A stretch of DNA of 64,000 bases, taken from contig NZ_NJAI01000005.1 of NCBI RefSeq assembly GCF_002632725.1, positions 318,565-382,564 on the forward strand. Reading direction: 5' to 3'. Source of the DNA: Xenorhabdus hominickii (GTDB lineage Bacteria > Pseudomonadota > Gammaproteobacteria > Enterobacterales > Enterobacteriaceae). Positions 32,492 through 42,766 of this stretch are shown one piece after another (position 1 is the stretch's first letter; the number at the start of each line of letters is the position of its first letter). A program made the translations under genes and the position numbers. Under the pieces are notes generated by a model that saw nothing but the letters and a program-made list of their open reading frames with translations, searched no databases and was not told the DNA's origin.

Positions 32492-32640
32492 GGTAATATA
32501 AACAAGTTCGAGATTTGGGACAAAATTCGTAAACTGTTTTTTGAACAATCTGAAGCCAGACAAGAAGGGCTGTTAGCCGGGCATTTCTCATTTAATTCCA
32601 AAGGAGCCGGCTCTGCGTGTGATGACAGCGGATTGGCTGC
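32492..32640 (+). pseudogene. UvrA-like fragment
   Basis: The translation EIWDKIRKLFFEQSEARQEG followed by LLAGHFSFNSKGAGSACDDSG matches the conserved UvrA segment (FDKIRxLF...EAxxxG...GxFSFNxKGGxCExC). It has no start, is cut off on both sides, and lacks two of the expected cysteines, so it is a remnant, perhaps of a UvrA-like paralogue. Stops occur upstream in all frames. The rest of 32107-32657 shows only the Ter repeat. Confidence 0.55.
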
Positions 32641-32657
32641 CATCATGTTGGGTGAGA

Positions 32658-33530
32658 TCAGTCATAAACCTTATGGAATTGCTTGCCATATAATGACATA
32701 ACGAGTCCGGCCAGAATTAAAATACAGGAGGTGATTTTATCTATACTGATAGTTTCACCAAAGATAATGGTACTACCAACAAAACCAAATATAGGTACAA
32801 GTAATGATAATGGGGCAACACTGGAGACAGGGTATTTGCTGAGTAATGAATTCCATACCCAGTAACCGATTAATGTCGTTGGATAAGCTTGGAATAATAC
32901 GGAAAATATTGTCATAGCATTTAGATTTTCACCGAGGTTAGAGAATGCAAAAGAACCATTGGTGATATATCCCATCAAAAACAGGGGGAGTGGAGCAAAT
33001 AAGCAAGACCAAACTAGAAAACTGAACACATTTTTACTTTTGTTTTTTTTCATAATGACATTTGCGATGCTCCAGCTTGTGGCGCCAAACAGCACAATAA
33101 TTACGCCCCATAGTGTGATTGAACCATCAGTTAAACGCAAAATAAAACCTAGCCCTGTCAATGCTAAGATAAAGCCTAACATTTGATGACGGTGGATACG
33201 TTCTTTTAAGAAAATACATCCCATGATAATGGTGAGGAAAGCACTAAATTGCAGCAATAGTGAGGATACTCCTGCTGATACTCCCATCTTGACACTAAGA
33301 TTGACCATTCCCCATAAACCCACACCGAAGATAATGCCGTACAGTGCTACGATTTTCATTGGTACATCAGGCCTGCGAATAAAAAATATAGCGGGGAAGG
33401 CACATAGCGAAAAACGTAATCCAGCCAATAAAAATGGGTCTAAGGTATTTAATCCCAATTTTATTACACTGAAATTTAGGCCCCATATTAGTGTGATTAA
33501 AAGAGCCGCTAATAGGTCAATGATTTTCAT
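32658..33530 (-). CDS. EamA/DMT-family transporter
   Basis: A 290-residue protein with about ten membrane segments and two EamA repeats (around residues 8-133 and 142-283). It resembles E. coli EamA (MKIIDLLAALLITLIWGLNF and APLSLLVPIFGFVGS), an exporter of cysteine pathway metabolites, but with too much divergence to assign a substrate. Its surroundings (UvrA fragment, duplicated Ter) suggest an accessory patch. It could as well export other amino-acid derivatives. Confidence 0.85.
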   Translation of the reverse strand: MKIIDLLAALLITLIWGLNFSVIKLGLNTLDPFLLAGLRFSLCAFPAIFFIRRPDVPMKIVALYGIIFGVGLWGMVNLSVKMGVSAGVSSLLLQFSAFLTIIMGCIFLKERIHRHQMLGFILALTGLGFILRLTDGSITLWGVIIVLFGATSWSIANVIMKKNKSKNVFSFLVWSCLFAPLPLFLMGYITNGSFAFSNLGENLNAMTIFSVLFQAYPTTLIGYWVWNSLLSKYPVSSVAPLSLLVPIFGFVGSTIIFGETISIDKITSCILILAGLVMSLYGKQFHKVYD

Positions 33531-33610
33531 CTATGTTCCTTTTAATATAAGGGAATGTTAACAAAGAGGCAGTTTGAAAGATGAAAGGTATAGTAGGGTA
33601 ATTGAAGTAC

Positions 33611-33651
33611 AAAGTCTGTCCCCTATAGTGATTAAATAGGAGACAGACTTT
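33611..33651. terminator. Hairpin after nth
   Basis: AAAGTCTGTC and GACAGACTTT with an extended inner stem (CCTAT/ATAGG); located downstream of nth on the minus strand. Confidence 0.75.
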
Positions 33652-33689
33652 GATATTAAACAGGAAGGTGAAAATTCAGTAAGGCTTTA

Positions 33690-34322
33690 TTATTCAGTTT
33701 TATCTGAATACTCGCAGAGATCTTCAATGATACAAGAACCACAGCGCGGTTTACGGGCAATGCAGGTATAGCGGCCATGCAAAATCAGCCAATGGTGGCA
33801 ATCAACCTTGAATTCAGCCGGCACGACTTTCAATAATTTCTTCTCAACTTCATCAACGTTTTTCCCGGGAGCAAACTGAGTCCGATTACTGACTCGAAAA
33901 ATATGCGTATCAACGGCAATAGTCGGCCAACCAAAAGCGGTATTCAAAACAACATTCGCTGTTTTGCGGCCAACGCCCGGCAGGGCTTCCAGTGCTGCAC
34001 GATCGTCTGGTACTTCACCTTGGTGTTTTTCCAACAATATCCGGCAGGTTTTAATCACATTTTCGGCTTTAGTGTTATATAACCCGATGGTTTTTATATG
34101 CTCTTTTAAACTATCAACCCCTAAATCAAGGATGGCTTGTGGCGTATTGGCAACAGGATAAAGTTTTGCTGTTGCCTTATTGACGCTAACATCAGTAGCT
34201 TGTGCTGACAGTAAAACGGATATCAGTAATTCAAAAGGCGAGTTGAAAACCAATTCGGTAGTCGGGTGTGGGTTGTTATCCCGTAAGCGGGTAAGTATCT
34301 CAACCCGTTTTTGTTGGTTCAT
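33690..34322 (-). CDS. nth: Endonuclease III
   Basis: A 210-residue DNA glycosylase/AP lyase that removes oxidised pyrimidines. The helix-hairpin-helix is LPGVGRKTANVV with the catalytic lysine, followed by the catalytic aspartate in AVDTHIFRV; the [4Fe-4S] cluster cysteines are in CIARKPRCGSCIIEDLC. The start MNQQKRVEIL matches E. coli; an in-frame GTG 12 bases earlier exists. It is the last gene of the rsx-nth operon. Confidence 0.95.
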   Translation of the reverse strand: MNQQKRVEILTRLRDNNPHPTTELVFNSPFELLISVLLSAQATDVSVNKATAKLYPVANTPQAILDLGVDSLKEHIKTIGLYNTKAENVIKTCRILLEKHQGEVPDDRAALEALPGVGRKTANVVLNTAFGWPTIAVDTHIFRVSNRTQFAPGKNVDEVEKKLLKVVPAEFKVDCHHWLILHGRYTCIARKPRCGSCIIEDLCEYSDKTE

Positions 34323-34371
34323 ATCTGGTTGCACCTTCAGCTTCTTGTGATATAGCTTCCACAGCTTTTTT

Positions 34372-35058
34372 CTACATTGTATTTTTTTCTATATAGTATT
34401 GGCGTTCTTTATTTTCTGAACGATTTTTCATACGTTCATCAATAAGATACTTTCCTGCCAGCATCAAACCTAGTCCAATAAAGGCACCGGGTGGCAGGAT
34501 AGCGAGCAGGAAAGGCGAATCCATATGAACAATTTCAATACGCAGTAATTTAGCCCAACTGCCCAGTAGTAGATCAGCTCCATCAAAAAGGGTGCCATTA
34601 CCTAAAATTTCACGTATCGCGCCTAATACAAACAGGGCAAAGGTTGCACCGAACCCCATCGCAAGACCGTCAATCATTGAATGATAGATTGAGTTCTTAG
34701 ATGCGTAGGCTTCTGCACGGCCGATCACGATACAGTTAGTGACAATCAAGGGAATAAAAATCCCCAATGATTCATAAAGTCCAAAAGCAAAAGCGTTGAT
34801 TAGCATCTGGACGGCACTAACGACGGACGCAATGATCATCACATAAATGGGAATACGGATTTCGTTGGGAACCCAACGGCGTAAAGCTGACACTGCAATA
34901 TTGGTACTCAACAAAACCAACGTGGTAGCTAATCCTAATCCCAGTGCGTTGGTTGCGGTGGAGGAAACGGCTAACAGAGGACAAAGTCCGAGAAGTTGCA
35001 CTAATGCGGAGTTGTTCTTCCATAGCCCCTGAATAAATAGATTTTTGGTTTCGCTCAT
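34372..35058 (-). CDS. rsxE: RsxE, membrane subunit of the Rsx electron transport complex
   Basis: The 228-residue polytopic protein belongs to the RnfE/RsxE family ([20 protein letters not shown] and the C-terminal [20 protein letters not shown]). In E. coli the Rsx complex keeps the SoxR iron-sulfur cluster reduced; the homologous Rnf complex moves electrons between ferredoxin and NAD coupled to ion transport. It begins two bases after rsxG. Confidence 0.95.
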   Translation of the reverse strand: MSETKNLFIQGLWKNNSALVQLLGLCPLLAVSSTATNALGLGLATTLVLLSTNIAVSALRRWVPNEIRIPIYVMIIASVVSAVQMLINAFAFGLYESLGIFIPLIVTNCIVIGRAEAYASKNSIYHSMIDGLAMGFGATFALFVLGAIREILGNGTLFDGADLLLGSWAKLLRIEIVHMDSPFLLAILPPGAFIGLGLMLAGKYLIDERMKNRSENKERQYYIEKNTM

Positions 35059-35060
35059 GA

Positions 35061-35693
35061 TTATTTTTCTCCATCTTCACAGGTTGGAAGTACAGACAAT
35101 TGTGTCGGCACTGTTTTCAGATAAAGGGTTGTCCGTTTAGCGGCATTGACGACAGCGCGAGGCGTTATAGTGGCTCCGGTGAATTGATCAAACTCACCGC
35201 CGTCTTTTTTGACCGCCCAATTGTGATCATCATGTGAAGCGACTCTTTTCCCAGATAAAGAATAGATCCAATTGGAAATACGGGTATCTATTTTATCTCC
35301 CAAACCCGGTGTTTCATGGTGTTCAGTTACGCGAACGCCTAGTACTTTGCCAGAAAAATCAGCGCCTACCAGTATTTGAATAGCGCCTGAATAGCCATCA
35401 GGGGCAGTACTTTCCAACGCGGCTGCAACGGGAATGCCATCTTTACGAGCAAGATAAAGGTGATGAGGTTGTTGATTACCCAATGCGTTGTCTGTCACAA
35501 GATAACACTCATCCTGCATTTTATTGTTGTATAAGTTAGGAGGAACAACTTGATCTAACAGTACCTTGTGCTGTAATGCGGCTTGTTCGGCAATTTGGTC
35601 TTTTGTTAGTAAATAAACAATTGCCGTTAACCCAGTTGTACAGGCCGCAAAAATTGCGAGGATTATACCGTGACGTCGCATAGTTTCTAACAT
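35061..35693 (-). CDS. rsxG: RsxG, flavin-bearing subunit of the Rsx complex
   Basis: The 210-residue protein has one N-terminal membrane helix and a periplasmic FMN-binding domain. The covalent FMN threonine motif (S/T)GAT is present in [12 protein letters not shown] near residue 175. It follows rsxD by 11 bases. Confidence 0.95.
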   Translation of the reverse strand: MLETMRRHGIILAIFAACTTGLTAIVYLLTKDQIAEQAALQHKVLLDQVVPPNLYNNKMQDECYLVTDNALGNQQPHHLYLARKDGIPVAAALESTAPDGYSGAIQILVGADFSGKVLGVRVTEHHETPGLGDKIDTRISNWIYSLSGKRVASHDDHNWAVKKDGGEFDQFTGATITPRAVVNAAKRTTLYLKTVPTQLSVLPTCEDGEK

Positions 35694-35704
35694 GGCAATT
35701 TTCC

Positions 35705-36784
35705 CTATTTATGACCGTAAGCACGAGGTCGTGTGTAATTGTCGATAAGCGGTACACAAATGTTTGCTAATAATACGGCGAATGCCACGGCATCAGGATA
35801 ACCACCATAGACTCGGATTACCCAAATGAGTATCCCAATGATGGCACCGTAAATAAGACGGCCTTTTGGCGTCGTTGAGGCGCTCACCGGATCGGTTGCA
35901 ATAAAAAATGCACCTAACATGGTTGCACCGGAAAAGAGCTGCAATAAAGGTGATGAATAACGAATAGGGTCAATCAACCAGCTAAGCAATGCACAAACAC
36001 CCAGAGATAAAATAAATGCGGTTGGGATCTGCCAGTTAATCACTTTTCGGTTGAGCATAATCAGACCGCCAACCAGATAAGCGATATTGACCCATTGCCA
36101 ACCAATGCCCGCCAAAACTCCCTGCAATATCGGTTGCTGTAGCACTTCGTTGATATCATGGGTCAGTCTGCCGGTTTTAAAACTGTCCAGCGGCGTTGCC
36201 TGACTCAGACCATCAATGCCTTGTTGCAGTTGTAACAAGGTAGATCCATCAGGCGAGTGCCCAAAGAAAATAACCATCAGGCTATCCCAAGGAGTTAATG
36301 TGAATACCTGTAAAGATTCTGGTGGCATCCAACTTGTCATTTGTACAGGGAATGAGATAAGCAAAACGACATAGCCAACCATCGCAGGATTAAATGGATT
36401 TTGCCCAAGCCCGCCATACAGGTGTTTGGCAATAATGATGGCAAAAAATGTCCCGAGCACGATTAACCACCATGGTGCTAGTGGTGGTAGGCTAATTCCC
36501 AGAAGTAACCCCGTAACTAAAGCTGAGTTATCTTTGAGGTAAGGAATAACCAATAGTTTTTTAAGTGCAATGACCGCAGATTCAGCTAACAAAGCGGTAA
36601 TAATTGCCAGTAAGATCTGGAACAAGGTTCCATAGCCAAATAGATACGTTTGTACAGCTATGCCGGGGATGGCAGCTAAAACCACCCATAACATGATTTG
36701 GCTGGTACTTTTTTGATTGTGTGTAAAAGGCGAACTCGCGACTTTTAGTTGGTTATTGTCAGTTTTTACTGGCCTGAATTTCAT
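35705..36784 (-). CDS. rsxD: RsxD, membrane subunit of the Rsx complex
   Basis: The 359-residue protein has about nine to ten membrane segments and the family signatures [16 protein letters not shown] and [19 protein letters not shown]. RnfD/RsxD carries a second covalently bound flavin, probably at a threonine near [10 protein letters not shown] (residues about 195-205). It starts 12 bases after rsxC. Confidence 0.94.
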   Translation of the reverse strand: MKFRPVKTDNNQLKVASSPFTHNQKSTSQIMLWVVLAAIPGIAVQTYLFGYGTLFQILLAIITALLAESAVIALKKLLVIPYLKDNSALVTGLLLGISLPPLAPWWLIVLGTFFAIIIAKHLYGGLGQNPFNPAMVGYVVLLISFPVQMTSWMPPESLQVFTLTPWDSLMVIFFGHSPDGSTLLQLQQGIDGLSQATPLDSFKTGRLTHDINEVLQQPILQGVLAGIGWQWVNIAYLVGGLIMLNRKVINWQIPTAFILSLGVCALLSWLIDPIRYSSPLLQLFSGATMLGAFFIATDPVSASTTPKGRLIYGAIIGILIWVIRVYGGYPDAVAFAVLLANICVPLIDNYTRPRAYGHK

Positions 36785-36796
36785 TGATAAATGTCA

Positions 36797-38683
36797 CTAT
36801 TCTGTTGGAATTTCTTGTTTTTCTTGAGCTGCCGCTTTCTTGGCTTTAACGCGCGCAATAGCCGCCGAGACAGCGGCTTTGCGCGGGTCAACTTCTTCCA
36901 CTTCAGCGGAAAAAGTTTGTTGCGGCGCTGGTTCAGCCTGATTTTGAGCGGCTTTTTTCGCTTTTGCTCTGGCTATCGCGGCGGCGAGGGCGGCTTTACG
37001 AGGATCATCATCTTCAACCGGTGCTACCGTTTCAGTATCTACATTTGTAGTAGTTTGTTTTTCTGCCTGACGAGCACGTAATTGCTCTTTTCTGGCCTTG
37101 CGTGCTGCAATTGCCGCGGCATTATCAGGTGATTGGCCTGCTTGTACTGTGATTGCCTCACCAGTATTACTCTGTTTTTCTTTCACACGAGCAAGGGCAG
37201 CCTGCACTGCATTTTTATCGTTGCCACTGACTTGAACAGCCGCTTTTTTATGACGTTCTTCTCGAGCCAGTTTCTCTTGTTCCATACGTGTCTGTTTGGC
37301 TTCAAAGCGAATTTTTGCTTCTGCTGAACGGCGGGATTCTGCATCTATAGCCCGTATTTCTGCTTTTTCTTGTCGATAATATTGAACCAAAGGAATATTG
37401 CTCGGACACACATACGCACAAGCACCGCATTCAATACAGTCGAACAAATGGTGATTTTTGGCTTTTTCATGTTCTTCTCCACGACTAAACCAATAAAGTT
37501 GTTGAGGTAACAACCCAGCAGGGCATGCTTCAACACATAAACCACAACGGATACATGCTTCTTCAATCTCGTTGGGTTCCATTTCCTGCGTAGAAGGCGC
37601 AAGAATGCAGTTACTGATTTTGACAACGGGTACACTGAGATCAGGCAGAGTAAAGCCCATCAATGGCCCACCCATAATGACCATTTGTTCTGATTTGGGA
37701 CTGAATCCCGCTTGTTGTAGCAGAAATTGAACTGGTGTACCGAGACGTGCCCAAAAGTTACCGGGTGAGGTGACTGCTTCTCCTGTCAGAGTCACTACAC
37801 GTTCAATGAGAGGCTCTCCGTTAATAATTGCGCGCTTGATAGCCATCACTGTACCCACGTTTTGCATGAGTACGCCGATATCAGAAGAACGCCCACCGGA
37901 AGGAACTTCCTTCCCTGTCAGGATTTTGGTCAGTTGTTTTGCGCCGCCAGAGGGATATTTTGTTGGAATAACACGTACAATAATAGACTTATCACCATTA
38001 AGTGCCGCATTGAGTGCATCAATGGCTTCGGGTTTGTTATCCTCAATCCCAATTAACACCTGCTTTGGATTGAGCAAATGCATCAAAATACGGATACCTT
38101 CGATAACTTCGTAGGCATGTTCCCGCATCAAACGATCATCAGCCGTGATATAAGGCTCACATTCTGCTGCGTTGATAATCAATGTATTGAGATTGTGTTG
38201 GCCACCTTTTAGTTTTATTGCAGTAGGGAAGCCTGCACCACCCAAACCTGCGATTCCGGCTTGTTGAATGCGTCGTAACAAATTGTCAGTATCAAGTGTC
38301 GTGTAATCGGGCGTCTGGATTCGATCACACCAGCGATCTTCGCCATCAGGACATAATCGGATGCATAATTCTTTCAATCCGGAAGGATGAGCTGTGACAC
38401 AAGGTTCGATAGCTGTAATTGTTCCTGATGTTGAAGCGTGAACAGGTACTGTCCGGCCGCTTCCCAGCGTCAATGGTTGGCCTTTCAATACGTTATCACC
38501 AGCTTTAACCAGTAGCTCACCTTCTGGTCCCAAATGTTGCTGTAGAGGAATGATTAACTCATCTGGCAGCGGCGCATAACGCAGAGGAGTACGGCTGGAT
38601 TGCAATTTCATTTCCGGTGGATGAATACCGCCCTCAAAATCCCAGACTTTATTTTTGTTGAGCAAGTTGAGCAGATTAAACAT
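36797..38683 (-). CDS. rsxC: RsxC, FMN/NADH- and iron-sulfur-binding subunit of the Rsx complex
   Basis: A 628-residue protein. The core has the NADH/FMN-binding region ([26 protein letters not shown]) and two [4Fe-4S] motifs ([12 protein letters not shown] and [12 protein letters not shown]). The Ala/Lys-rich C-terminal tail contains only two DPRKAA...AIARxKAKKAA repeats, against several in E. coli, making the protein about 110 residues shorter. The start [16 protein letters not shown] overlaps the end of rsxB by eight bases. Confidence 0.95.
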   Translation of the reverse strand: MFNLLNLLNKNKVWDFEGGIHPPEMKLQSSRTPLRYAPLPDELIIPLQQHLGPEGELLVKAGDNVLKGQPLTLGSGRTVPVHASTSGTITAIEPCVTAHPSGLKELCIRLCPDGEDRWCDRIQTPDYTTLDTDNLLRRIQQAGIAGLGGAGFPTAIKLKGGQHNLNTLIINAAECEPYITADDRLMREHAYEVIEGIRILMHLLNPKQVLIGIEDNKPEAIDALNAALNGDKSIIVRVIPTKYPSGGAKQLTKILTGKEVPSGGRSSDIGVLMQNVGTVMAIKRAIINGEPLIERVVTLTGEAVTSPGNFWARLGTPVQFLLQQAGFSPKSEQMVIMGGPLMGFTLPDLSVPVVKISNCILAPSTQEMEPNEIEEACIRCGLCVEACPAGLLPQQLYWFSRGEEHEKAKNHHLFDCIECGACAYVCPSNIPLVQYYRQEKAEIRAIDAESRRSAEAKIRFEAKQTRMEQEKLAREERHKKAAVQVSGNDKNAVQAALARVKEKQSNTGEAITVQAGQSPDNAAAIAARKARKEQLRARQAEKQTTTNVDTETVAPVEDDDPRKAALAAAIARAKAKKAAQNQAEPAPQQTFSAEVEEVDPRKAAVSAAIARVKAKKAAAQEKQEIPTE

Positions 38684-39317
38684 TGTTTTTAACCTCAACA
38701 GGCTTAACGGAAGATAAAAAAACAGGTTCTAGTGTCACGTTAATATTTTTTACTGGAATAATATTCTTTACCGGGATCGTATTTAAATCCCATTTCCAAT
38801 TTGATGTGGTAGTAGCGACAGGGATCATCGTGATGCAATCTGTTGGGCAAGGAGCGACACACAGGTCACAACCTGTACAGAGATCTTCAACAACGGTATG
38901 CATGGCACGGTTTGCACCAATAATGGCATCAACCGGACATGCCTGAATGCATTTTGTGCAGCCAATGCAGTTTTCTTCGTCAATGAAAGCCACTTTTCTG
39001 GCAGGATTTTGTATGCTGTCATCGCCATCCAACGGTTGTGGATCAACACCCAGTAACTCGGACATTTTGAGCATAACCTGCTCCCCGCCGGGAGCACATT
39101 TGTTGATCATCTCACCATTATTGGCGACCGCTTCCGCATAAGGACGACAGCCGGGATAACCACATTGTCCACATTGACTTTGGGGTAACAAATTATCGAC
39201 TTTCTCAACAATCGGATCTTCTTCTATTTTAAAACGACGGGCAGCAAAACCAAGAATTAAGCCAAAGATTAACCCGAGTACGCTTAATACGCCGATAGCA
39301 ATCCATAATGACATCAT
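38676..39317 (-). CDS. rsxB: RsxB, ferredoxin-type subunit of the Rsx complex
   Basis: A 213-residue protein with an N-terminal membrane helix, a 4Fe-4S (Fe-S) domain with CGQCGYPGC, and two ferredoxin motifs ([24 protein letters not shown]). The C-terminus is about 20 residues longer than E. coli RsxB, with a repeated [13 protein letters not shown] segment. Its ATG overlaps the TAA of rsxA by one base; a second ATG follows directly. Confidence 0.95.
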   Translation of the reverse strand: MMSLWIAIGVLSVLGLIFGLILGFAARRFKIEEDPIVEKVDNLLPQSQCGQCGYPGCRPYAEAVANNGEMINKCAPGGEQVMLKMSELLGVDPQPLDGDDSIQNPARKVAFIDEENCIGCTKCIQACPVDAIIGANRAMHTVVEDLCTGCDLCVAPCPTDCITMIPVATTTSNWKWDLNTIPVKNIIPVKNINVTLEPVFLSSVKPVEVKNNV

Positions 39318-39898
39318 TAGAATTTCACCAAACCACTAAAGCCCATAAATGCGAGAGACATTAACCCTGCAGTAATAAGCCCTATCGATGAACCACGAAA
39401 AGGGGCGGGAATATTGGCAACAGCAAGACGCTCACGAATAGCAGCGAACAGTACCATTACAAGGGAAAAACCAGCCGCAGCGCTAAATCCATATACAGCT
39501 GATTGAAGAAAGCCGTGAGATTGATTGACGTTCAGCAGTGCGACACCGAGTACAGCACAGTTGGTTGTAATCAATGGCAGGAAGATCCCTAAGAGCCGAT
39601 AAAGTGTCGGGCTGGTTTTGCGGACGGCCAGTTCAGTAAATTGAACCACGACAGCAATGATGAGAATGAAACTTAGGGTGCGCAAATAAACTAAATCGAG
39701 TGGAACCAAAACAAAGGTGTTTATCAGCCATGAGCTGATAGAGGCCAGAGTTAGAACAAACGTTGTTGCTAACCCCATGCCAATGGCAGTTTCGAGCTTT
39801 TTAGATACACCCATAAAAGGGCATAGACCCAAAAATTTTACTAAAACAAAGTTATTGACCAAGACTGTGCCAATAAATAGAAGAAGGTATTCAGTCAT
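39317..39898 (-). CDS. rsxA: RsxA, membrane subunit of the Rsx complex
   Basis: The 193-residue protein with six predicted membrane helices is nearly identical to E. coli RsxA ([36 protein letters not shown]). RsxA and RsxE are homologous and face each other in the membrane around an iron-sulfur centre. It is the first gene of the rsxABCDGE-nth operon. Confidence 0.96.
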   Translation of the reverse strand: MTEYLLLFIGTVLVNNFVLVKFLGLCPFMGVSKKLETAIGMGLATTFVLTLASISSWLINTFVLVPLDLVYLRTLSFILIIAVVVQFTELAVRKTSPTLYRLLGIFLPLITTNCAVLGVALLNVNQSHGFLQSAVYGFSAAAGFSLVMVLFAAIRERLAVANIPAPFRGSSIGLITAGLMSLAFMGFSGLVKF

Positions 39899-39958
39899 TG
39901 CTATACCTGAAAATAATATATTGGAAGATGAAATATTGTTTGTAATCTGAATAGAAAT

Positions 39959-39990
39959 TCCCCACCTTTGATGAAGGCAAGTGGGGCAAT
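39959..39990 (-). terminator. Hairpin between rsxA and ydgK
   Basis: CCCCAC and GTGGGG arms around a loop, followed on the minus strand by T-rich sequence; it probably ends the ydgK transcript ahead of rsxA. Confidence 0.55.
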
Positions 39991-40014
39991 GATAACAATC
40001 AATTGTGGGGTATG

Positions 40015-40455
40015 TTATCGATCTTGTGTGAAAGTCATTTTTACTCGATGTGAACGCTTAATATAAGGAACGAAAACGGCAGCAGCCAGTAATGGCCATA
40101 ACAATGAACGTATTGCCATCTCATCAGTAATGGGAGAAAAGGCAAAAGATTTTATGGCAATCAGAATTGAAATCATCAGCCAAATAATAAAAATACGTGG
40201 GAAACGTTTTGAACGAATAAAAAGCAATTTCAATGTCCAGGCAGTAAAACACCACATTATTGCCGTGGTGAATACCGAGGTATACCACATGGTCGTAAAA
40301 CTCCCATCGACTTGATGAATGACCTCATTTTTTTGGATAAACATCATGGTATATAGCAACAGCATCAAACTGGCGGAGATTAATGTCATGATTAGATAAG
40401 CGGCAGGTGCTAATAGCCAGCCGTTAATGCGATAGTAATCGTTGGATTGATACAT
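40015..40455 (-). CDS. ydgK: YdgK, DUF2569 family membrane protein
   Basis: A 146-residue protein with four membrane segments; [20 protein letters not shown] and the C-terminal [19 protein letters not shown] match E. coli YdgK. I chose the start by this similarity and a GGAG ten bases upstream; the frame is open for another 40 codons without homology. Function unknown. It lies upstream of rsxA as in E. coli. Confidence 0.88.
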   Translation of the reverse strand: MYQSNDYYRINGWLLAPAAYLIMTLISASLMLLLYTMMFIQKNEVIHQVDGSFTTMWYTSVFTTAIMWCFTAWTLKLLFIRSKRFPRIFIIWLMISILIAIKSFAFSPITDEMAIRSLLWPLLAAAVFVPYIKRSHRVKMTFTQDR

Positions 40456-40590
40456 AAAAATCGTCACTCCATCATGAGTGTTTTGATATAGAAAAGAGAT
40501 AGTAACACAGGAATCGGGATTATTTGCTAACGAGTGATAGGTGGTGATATTTTCTGATGTCTTGTTTCCGTTCATTTTTTAGAGGCAGTT

Positions 40591-41631
40591 ATGAGTGATA
40601 TTTTAAAAGTGGGTTTAGTGGGATATGGCTATGCAAGTAAAACATTCCATGCGCCATTGCTTGCAGGGACATCCGATGTTGAATTAGTCGCAATTTCCAG
40701 TAGTGATGCAGAGAAAGTCAAAAAAGACTGGCCAATGGTATCCGTTGTTTCTTCGCCAGAGGCTCTCTTTAATAATCCTGATCTTGACCTTATTGTGATA
40801 CCGACTCCCAATGATACTCATTATCCACTGGCACGACAGGCGTTGGCAGCAGGTAAGCATGTTGTCGTTGATAAGCCTTTTACTATTACTGTGGAACAAG
40901 CTGAATCACTGAATAAACAAGCGGAAGAGGCGAATTTATTGCTGTCTGTATTCCATAATCGCCGCTGGGATTCTGGTTTTTTGACTGTGAAGTCACTCAT
41001 TAAAGAAAATAAATTAGGTGAATTGAAATATTATGAATCCCACTTTGATCGCTACCGGCCTGCTGTTCGTCAGCGTTGGCGGGAAGCGGCCGGTGCGGGA
41101 AGTGGCATTTGGTACGATTTAGGCCCTCATTTACTGGATCAGGCTGTACAACTCTTTGGAAAACCAAAAGCTATTAACGTTGATTTAGGCATGATACGCC
41201 CGAATGCGGAGACGGCGGATTATTTTCATGCGCAGCTCAATTATCCTGATTTGAAAGTCATGCTACATGCAACAATGCTTGCAGCGACAGAGTCGCCTAT
41301 TTATACGTTGCATGGTATGGCCGGAAGTTATATGAAGTATGGGCTGGATCCACAGGAAGAACGTTTGAAAGCGGGGGAAAGGCCACCACGGGCAGATTGG
41401 GGATATGATGCCCGCGATGGTTCCGTGACGTTGTCACAAGATGATGATTTGATTACAAAGGTGATTCCTACTTTACCCGGCAATTATGGTGCTTATTATG
41501 CCGCTATTCGTGATGCCATTTTATTTGGCAAGCCAAATCCGGTAACTGCCAATGAAGCCATTCTGATCATGAAACTCATTGAAGCAGGTGAAAAATCAGC
41601 TAAAGAACAACGTACCATTTTAGTTGATTAA
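40591..41631 (+). CDS. ydgJ: YdgJ-like Gfo/Idh/MocA family oxidoreductase
   Basis: The 346-residue protein has an N-terminal Rossmann fold (VGLVGYGYASKTFHAPLL), the family motif KHVVVDKPFT with the conserved lysine-proline, and a C-terminal alpha/beta domain (WYDLGPHLLDQA). It probably uses NAD(P)H on a sugar or sugar-like substrate; the substrate is not established. AGAGGCAG precedes the ATG. The matS site lies inside the gene. It is divergent from ydgK. Confidence 0.9.
   Translation: MSDILKVGLVGYGYASKTFHAPLLAGTSDVELVAISSSDAEKVKKDWPMVSVVSSPEALFNNPDLDLIVIPTPNDTHYPLARQALAAGKHVVVDKPFTITVEQAESLNKQAEEANLLLSVFHNRRWDSGFLTVKSLIKENKLGELKYYESHFDRYRPAVRQRWREAAGAGSGIWYDLGPHLLDQAVQLFGKPKAINVDLGMIRPNAETADYFHAQLNYPDLKVMLHATMLAATESPIYTLHGMAGSYMKYGLDPQEERLKAGERPPRADWGYDARDGSVTLSQDDDLITKVIPTLPGNYGAYYAAIRDAILFGKPNPVTANEAILIMKLIEAGEKSAKEQRTILVD
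41425..41437. promoter_or_regulatory. matS site (MatP binding)
   Basis: GTGACGTTGTCAC is an exact match to the matS consensus GTGACRNYGTCAC. MatP binds such sites to organise the Ter macrodomain. It lies within ydgJ, about 21 kb from dif. Confidence 0.8.
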
Positions 41632-41714
41632 TAGCAGTACCCAGAGAATTAATTAACATTCTGGCAATCTGTGGAAGATTAAAGCACGTCAAAGCACATG
41701 GTGGAGCTATTTTA

Positions 41715-42704
41715 ATGAATTTACTGCAAAAATTAAGAATCGACCCTTTTTTGGTGATATTGATTACCGTAGTGATCATCGCATCGTTTTTTCCCTGTGA
41801 AGGTGAGGCGAAAAAATGGTTCCAGCATTTAACAACGGCGGCTATAGCGTTGTTATTTTTTATGCATGGTGCGAAATTATCTCGTGAGGCTATTTGGGCG
41901 GGGATAGGGCACTGGCGTTTGCATTTGGCGATTTTCGCTAGCACTTTTGTCCTATTTCCGATACTAGGTATGGGCCTGCATTTTATTGTGCCGGAATGGA
42001 TGTCACCTACCGTCTACATGGGGTTTCTTTATCTTTGTGCTTTACCTGCTACTGTGCAATCCGCAATTGCTTTTACTTCTGTTGCAAAAGGAAATGTTGC
42101 CGCGGCGATATGTAGTGCTTCCGCTTCAAGTTTGTTAGGTGTGTTCTTGTCTCCATTGTTGGTGGGGTTTTTGATTCAATCTCATGAAGGTGGCAGTCAT
42201 GCCGATACGTGGCAAGCGATAAAAGATATTATTCTGCAATTGATGGTGCCTTTTATTGCTGGGCATTTATCTCGTCCTTTGATTACTAATTGGGTGGAGC
42301 AACATAAAAAATTGATCAATATGACGGATCGTTCTTCTATCTTGCTGGTGGTGTATGTTGCATTTAGTGAGGCAGTGGTGGAGGGTATTTGGCATAAGAT
42401 TGATGCTTATTCGCTCATTATGATTGGTACCGTGTGTAGTCTTTTATTGGCTGTAGTTTTAATGATTAACGTATACAGCGCACGTTTATTTGGTTTCAGC
42501 AAAGAAGACGAAATTACCATTGTGTTTTGTGGTTCTAAAAAGAGCCTTGCTAATGGCGTGCCGATGGCAAATGTATTATTTCCTGCGTCAATGGTGGGGG
42601 TAATGCTGTTGCCGCTGATGATTTTCCACCAAATCCAATTGATGGTCTGTGCAGTACTTGCACAGCATTATGCACAGCGATCAACATCAAAAAAGGCAGA
42701 TTAA
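41715..42704 (+). CDS. yfeH: YfeH-like bile acid:sodium symporter family protein
   Basis: The 329-residue protein has about ten membrane segments and the BASS/SBF fold. TTAAIALLFFMHGAKLSREA and CGSKKSLANGVPMAN are almost identical to E. coli YfeH. The substrate is unknown for this branch (organic anions in the family). In E. coli yfeH lies elsewhere, so its place between ydgJ and add is different here. Confidence 0.9.
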   Translation: MNLLQKLRIDPFLVILITVVIIASFFPCEGEAKKWFQHLTTAAIALLFFMHGAKLSREAIWAGIGHWRLHLAIFASTFVLFPILGMGLHFIVPEWMSPTVYMGFLYLCALPATVQSAIAFTSVAKGNVAAAICSASASSLLGVFLSPLLVGFLIQSHEGGSHADTWQAIKDIILQLMVPFIAGHLSRPLITNWVEQHKKLINMTDRSSILLVVYVAFSEAVVEGIWHKIDAYSLIMIGTVCSLLLAVVLMINVYSARLFGFSKEDEITIVFCGSKKSLANGVPMANVLFPASMVGVMLLPLMIFHQIQLMVCAVLAQHYAQRSTSKKAD

Positions 42705-42717
42705 TTTTCTGCCTTTA
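42692..42717. terminator. yfeH terminator
   Basis: AAAGGCAGA and TCTGCCTTT form a stem right at the yfeH stop. Confidence 0.7.
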
Positions 42718-42738
42718 ACGTTATTCAAATGTTACTTA

Positions 42739-42766
42739 TTATTAACGATTTGTTATTAACGATTTG
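42739..42766. repeat. Tandem 14-bp duplication at the add stop codon
   Basis: TTATTAACGATTTG occurs twice in a row, covering the last codons and stop of add. Confidence 0.8.

Noticed and set aside
32404..32646. 80-codon minus-strand frame downstream of the GNAT gene
   Set aside because: It is the shadow of the UvrA-like fragment; no start signal.
40456..40575. N-terminal extension of ydgK by 40 codons
   Set aside because: No similarity to the family, and it overlaps the ydgK-ydgJ promoter region; start at 40455 fits E. coli.
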